Shown here: positions 28,677-30,569 of the stretch, in pieces | Position numbering within the stretch: the first letter of the stretch is position 1 | How the letters are laid out: the number at the start of each line of letters is the position of its first letter | From: a virus | DNA: 30,569 nucleotides | IMG/VR virus record: IMGVR_UViG_3300002132_000146 | Location: 1-30,569 of that record | Direction: 5' to 3' (one strand) | Made by a program: the position numbers and the translations under genes | Notes under the pieces: model-generated | Seen by the model: only the letters and a program-made list of their open reading frames with translations | Databases searched by the model: none | What the model was told of the DNA's origin: nothing

Positions 28677-29840
28677 ATGAACAACATACAAGACTTAGTT
28701 GCAAGAACAACTAAAACATTAATACTAGATGAGCCTTTTTACGGGCTCTTTTTAATTGGTATAAATAAACAATTCAGTAATAAACTACCTACAGCAGGTG
28801 TTAGTAAACATGGAATTGGCATGCAGTTAACAGTTAATCCTGAGTTCTACACAAATTTAAGTGAAGATCATAGAGTTGGACTGATAAAGCATGAACTTTT
28901 GCACATAGCATTTGGGCATTTAGTAATGAGAGATCTCTATCCAGATCATAAGCTATTTAATATAGCAGCAGATTTAGAAATCAATCAATATATATCAGAA
29001 CATAAACTTCCTCAAGGAGGCTTATTGCTTTCAAGCTTTCCAGAATTAAATCTTCCTATTAAAGCAGGAACAAAAGTTTATTATAATCTTTTGGAACAAG
29101 CTCAACAGGATGGTACTTGTCCTTCATTAGATAATTTAATGGATCAAATGGATGGAGAATCACAGTATTGCCATTCTACATGGGAGGAGTTTGATGATTT
29201 ATCTGAAGCTGATAAAAAGTTGGTACAAAAACAAGTTGATCATCAACTTAAAGAAGCTACAGAACAAACAGTCAAAAAACAAGGTACTATACCAGGTGAA
29301 TTAGCAGAACTCATTCATAGGCTTATGCATATTGAACCAGCTAAATTTGATTGGAAAGGTTATTTGAGAAGGTTTGTTGGTAATTCTAGTATAGTATATA
29401 CTAAGAAATTAAGACGTAAGTATAACAAACGTTATGCGGGTAGTCCTGGTCTTAAGATTAAATTCAAAAATCATATTCTTGTTGGTGTTGACACAAGTGG
29501 ATCTGTAAATACAGAAGAGTTAAAAGAATTTTTTAGTGAGTTAGCTCATATGTACAAAACAGGTCATAAAATTACAGTGGCACAATGTGATACACATTTA
29601 GGCAGTGTAAAAGAATTCAACCCAAAAAAGGATTGGGAAATACATGGTAGAGGTGGGACTTCATTCCAACCTGTAATAGACCACTATAATGAAAATAAAG
29701 GGTCATACACGGCACTTATATATTTAACAGATGGAGAAGCTTATCCTCCAGAGAACTGCCCTAAAAATGCTCTGTGGGTACTTAGTAGTATATCTGATAT
29801 AAATAATAAGTTACCAGGACAAGTAATAAAATTAAATTAA
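28677..29840 (+). CDS. VWA-domain metallopeptidase-like protein
   Basis: A 387-residue two-domain protein. The N-terminal half contains the zinc-peptidase signature HELLHIAFGH (72-81), then ADLEIN (98-103), as in DUF2201-type putative metallopeptidases. The C-terminal half is a VWA domain with an intact MIDAS: DTSGS (272-276), GGTSF with T328, and TDGE (351-354). Such proteins pair with MoxR-type AAA+ ATPases, which act as chaperones or remodellers, and a MoxR-like gene begins one gene downstream. In a phage this pair could mature, activate or degrade a target protein. It has no signal peptide, so it is cytoplasmic. Confidence 0.88.
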   Translation: MNNIQDLVARTTKTLILDEPFYGLFLIGINKQFSNKLPTAGVSKHGIGMQLTVNPEFYTNLSEDHRVGLIKHELLHIAFGHLVMRDLYPDHKLFNIAADLEINQYISEHKLPQGGLLLSSFPELNLPIKAGTKVYYNLLEQAQQDGTCPSLDNLMDQMDGESQYCHSTWEEFDDLSEADKKLVQKQVDHQLKEATEQTVKKQGTIPGELAELIHRLMHIEPAKFDWKGYLRRFVGNSSIVYTKKLRRKYNKRYAGSPGLKIKFKNHILVGVDTSGSVNTEELKEFFSELAHMYKTGHKITVAQCDTHLGSVKEFNPKKDWEIHGRGGTSFQPVIDHYNENKGSYTALIYLTDGEAYPPENCPKNALWVLSSISDINNKLPGQVIKLN

Positions 29841-29841
29841 T

Positions 29842-30228
29842 ATGGGAAGATATTATTCAGGAGATATTGAAGGTAAGTTTGTCTTTGGTTCTCAATCAAG
29901 TACCGCAGCAGATAGATTTGGTGTTGAAGGTCATACACCAGGTTACTTAGAGTATTATTATGATGAAACTAATTTGGATGACCTGGAAACAGAGCTTAAA
30001 CTCATAGAAGATGAAATGGGTGAACATGGTGAATATTTGAAAGTCTATTATGATCTATATGGGTCAAATGATGATGTACAAATTACATTTGAAGAGTACT
30101 TAAAAAAAGGAGATAAAAAGCCCCTAAACGAAGAACAATTATTAGAGTTCTTTGATTATAGAATTGGCAAAAAAATACAAGAGTGTATAAAAGAACAAGG
30201 TAATTGTTCATTCACAGCAGAATTATAA
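29842..30228 (+). CDS. Hypothetical protein between the VWA and MoxR-like genes (128 aa)
   Basis: Not recognised. Starts MGRYYSGDIEGKFVFGSQSS, a Gly/Tyr-rich beta start, followed by YLEYYYDETNLDDLETELKL and acidic helices ending in KIQECIKEQGNCSFTAEL. Only two Cys residues. It lies 1 base after the VWA gene and 16 bases before the MoxR-like gene, so it is part of that set and may be its substrate or adaptor. Inference only. Confidence 0.78.
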   Translation: MGRYYSGDIEGKFVFGSQSSTAADRFGVEGHTPGYLEYYYDETNLDDLETELKLIEDEMGEHGEYLKVYYDLYGSNDDVQITFEEYLKKGDKKPLNEEQLLEFFDYRIGKKIQECIKEQGNCSFTAEL

Positions 30229-30244
30229 AAAAATAAATAAAAAA

Positions 30245-30569
30245 ATGGCACAAGTAAATTTAAATGTAACAGAGTTAAAAGGTTTTGTAAATCATATAAT
30301 TACAAACAACAGGTTTCTACAAGCTAATGGGAAAAGTCCTGTATCAATAGAAGTAGTAGGAGAATCGGGAATTGGAAAAACTTCAACTATAGTTGAGCTA
30401 GCTGAAGAAAACAAATTAAAATTTGTTAAACTGAACCTTGCACAAATAGAAGAGTTAGGTGATTTAGTAGGATTTCCAGTACGTCAATTTCAAATGTACA
30501 AGGAAACAAAAGTTCAACAAAAAACAAATGACATATCTTATACTGCAGCACAAAGATCAGCTGCATCAT
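30245..30569 (+). CDS. MoxR-like AAA+ ATPase, partial (C-terminus beyond right edge)
   Basis: Open for 108 codons from the ATG at 30245 to the edge. Contains a Walker A VVGESGIGKTSTI at about 37-49, followed by KFVKLNLAQIEELGDLVGFP (about 61-80), which resembles MoxR/ATPase families where the Walker A is followed by a strand and a conserved LxDLxGxP-like segment. Together with the VWA metallopeptidase upstream it forms a MoxR-VWA pair. The rest of the gene is not visible, so Walker B and the sensor motifs cannot be checked. Confidence 0.78.
   Translation, partial: MAQVNLNVTELKGFVNHIITNNRFLQANGKSPVSIEVVGESGIGKTSTIVELAEENKLKFVKLNLAQIEELGDLVGFPVRQFQMYKETKVQQKTNDISYTAAQRSAAS

Noticed and set aside
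1-30569. TAG stop-codon recoding, as in some gut crAss-like phages
   Set aside because: No gene needs TAG read-through, several genes end in TAG at sensible places (for example 21343-21345 and 19281-19283), and no CUA-anticodon tRNA is present.
1-30569. CRISPR arrays, insertion sequences, integrase or attachment sites
   Set aside because: No regularly spaced repeats, transposase or integrase motifs were seen. The only tandem repeats are short (12801-12826 and 17001-17020).

Overview
The window looks like part of a tailed bacteriophage genome whose host is a member of the Bacteroidota. The best fit is the crAss-like group (order Crassvirales), of the environmental or flavobacterial kind. This rests on gene content and layout: a large portal and terminase, an IHF/HU-like protein, a PD-(D/E)XK nuclease, a PG-binding amidase, and a divergent replication module with Ung, a DnaB-type helicase, a DnaG-like primase, an SF2 helicase and RusA. 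The Bacteroidota host is supported by several TAnnTTTG -7 promoter elements, A-rich translation leaders without Shine-Dalgarno sequences, and a lipoprotein signal of Bacteroidota type. The DNA is AT-rich. No gene needs TAG recoding (several genes end in TAG), and no suppressor tRNA is present, unlike in some gut crAss-like phages. The family assignment is inference and could not be tested by search.

Layout: (1) 1-11085, all minus strand, is a virion/packaging/lysis module: a portal running off the left edge, terminase large subunit, GroES-like protein, small conserved proteins, PD-(D/E)XK nuclease, a Cys-rich protein, an IHF-like protein, a winged-helix-like protein, a peptidoglycan amidase, a coiled-coil protein, a basic protein, a lipoprotein and small proteins. 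(2) 11086-11343 is the divergent control region. (3) 11344-14002 is a gene-poor plus-strand region: five genes separated by long untranslated stretches full of nested inverted repeats and by related terminator hairpins with a shared loop. I read these stretches as candidate structured non-coding RNAs, and they are the most novel part of the window. (4) 14003-17741 holds small early genes, a wHTH protein, an acidic-tailed protein, an HNH protein and a ParB-like protein. (5) 17768-18030 holds three tRNAs (Arg-UCU, Leu-UAA, Met/Ile-CAU), with a promoter placed so that transcription would start at the first base of the first tRNA. (6) 18049-30569 is the replication/recombination module: SF2 helicase, a membrane-anchored glucosaminidase, many small proteins, Ung, a DnaA-domain-IV-like protein, a possible helicase loader, DnaB-type helicase, a Sak4-like ATPase, an SSB-like protein, a DnaG-like primase, RusA, and a VWA metallopeptidase next to a MoxR-like AAA+ ATPase that runs off the right edge.

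How the parts fit together: the plus-strand genes supply origin recognition (DnaA-like protein), unwinding, priming, ssDNA coating and annealing, junction resolution and uracil removal. The minus-strand genes package DNA and release virions. Genes are tightly packed with ATGA or TAATG overlaps, so translational coupling is common. Several very short genes (24 to 55 codons) sit in such overlaps. One gene, 21346-21771, is on the minus strand inside the plus-strand module and has its own promoter.
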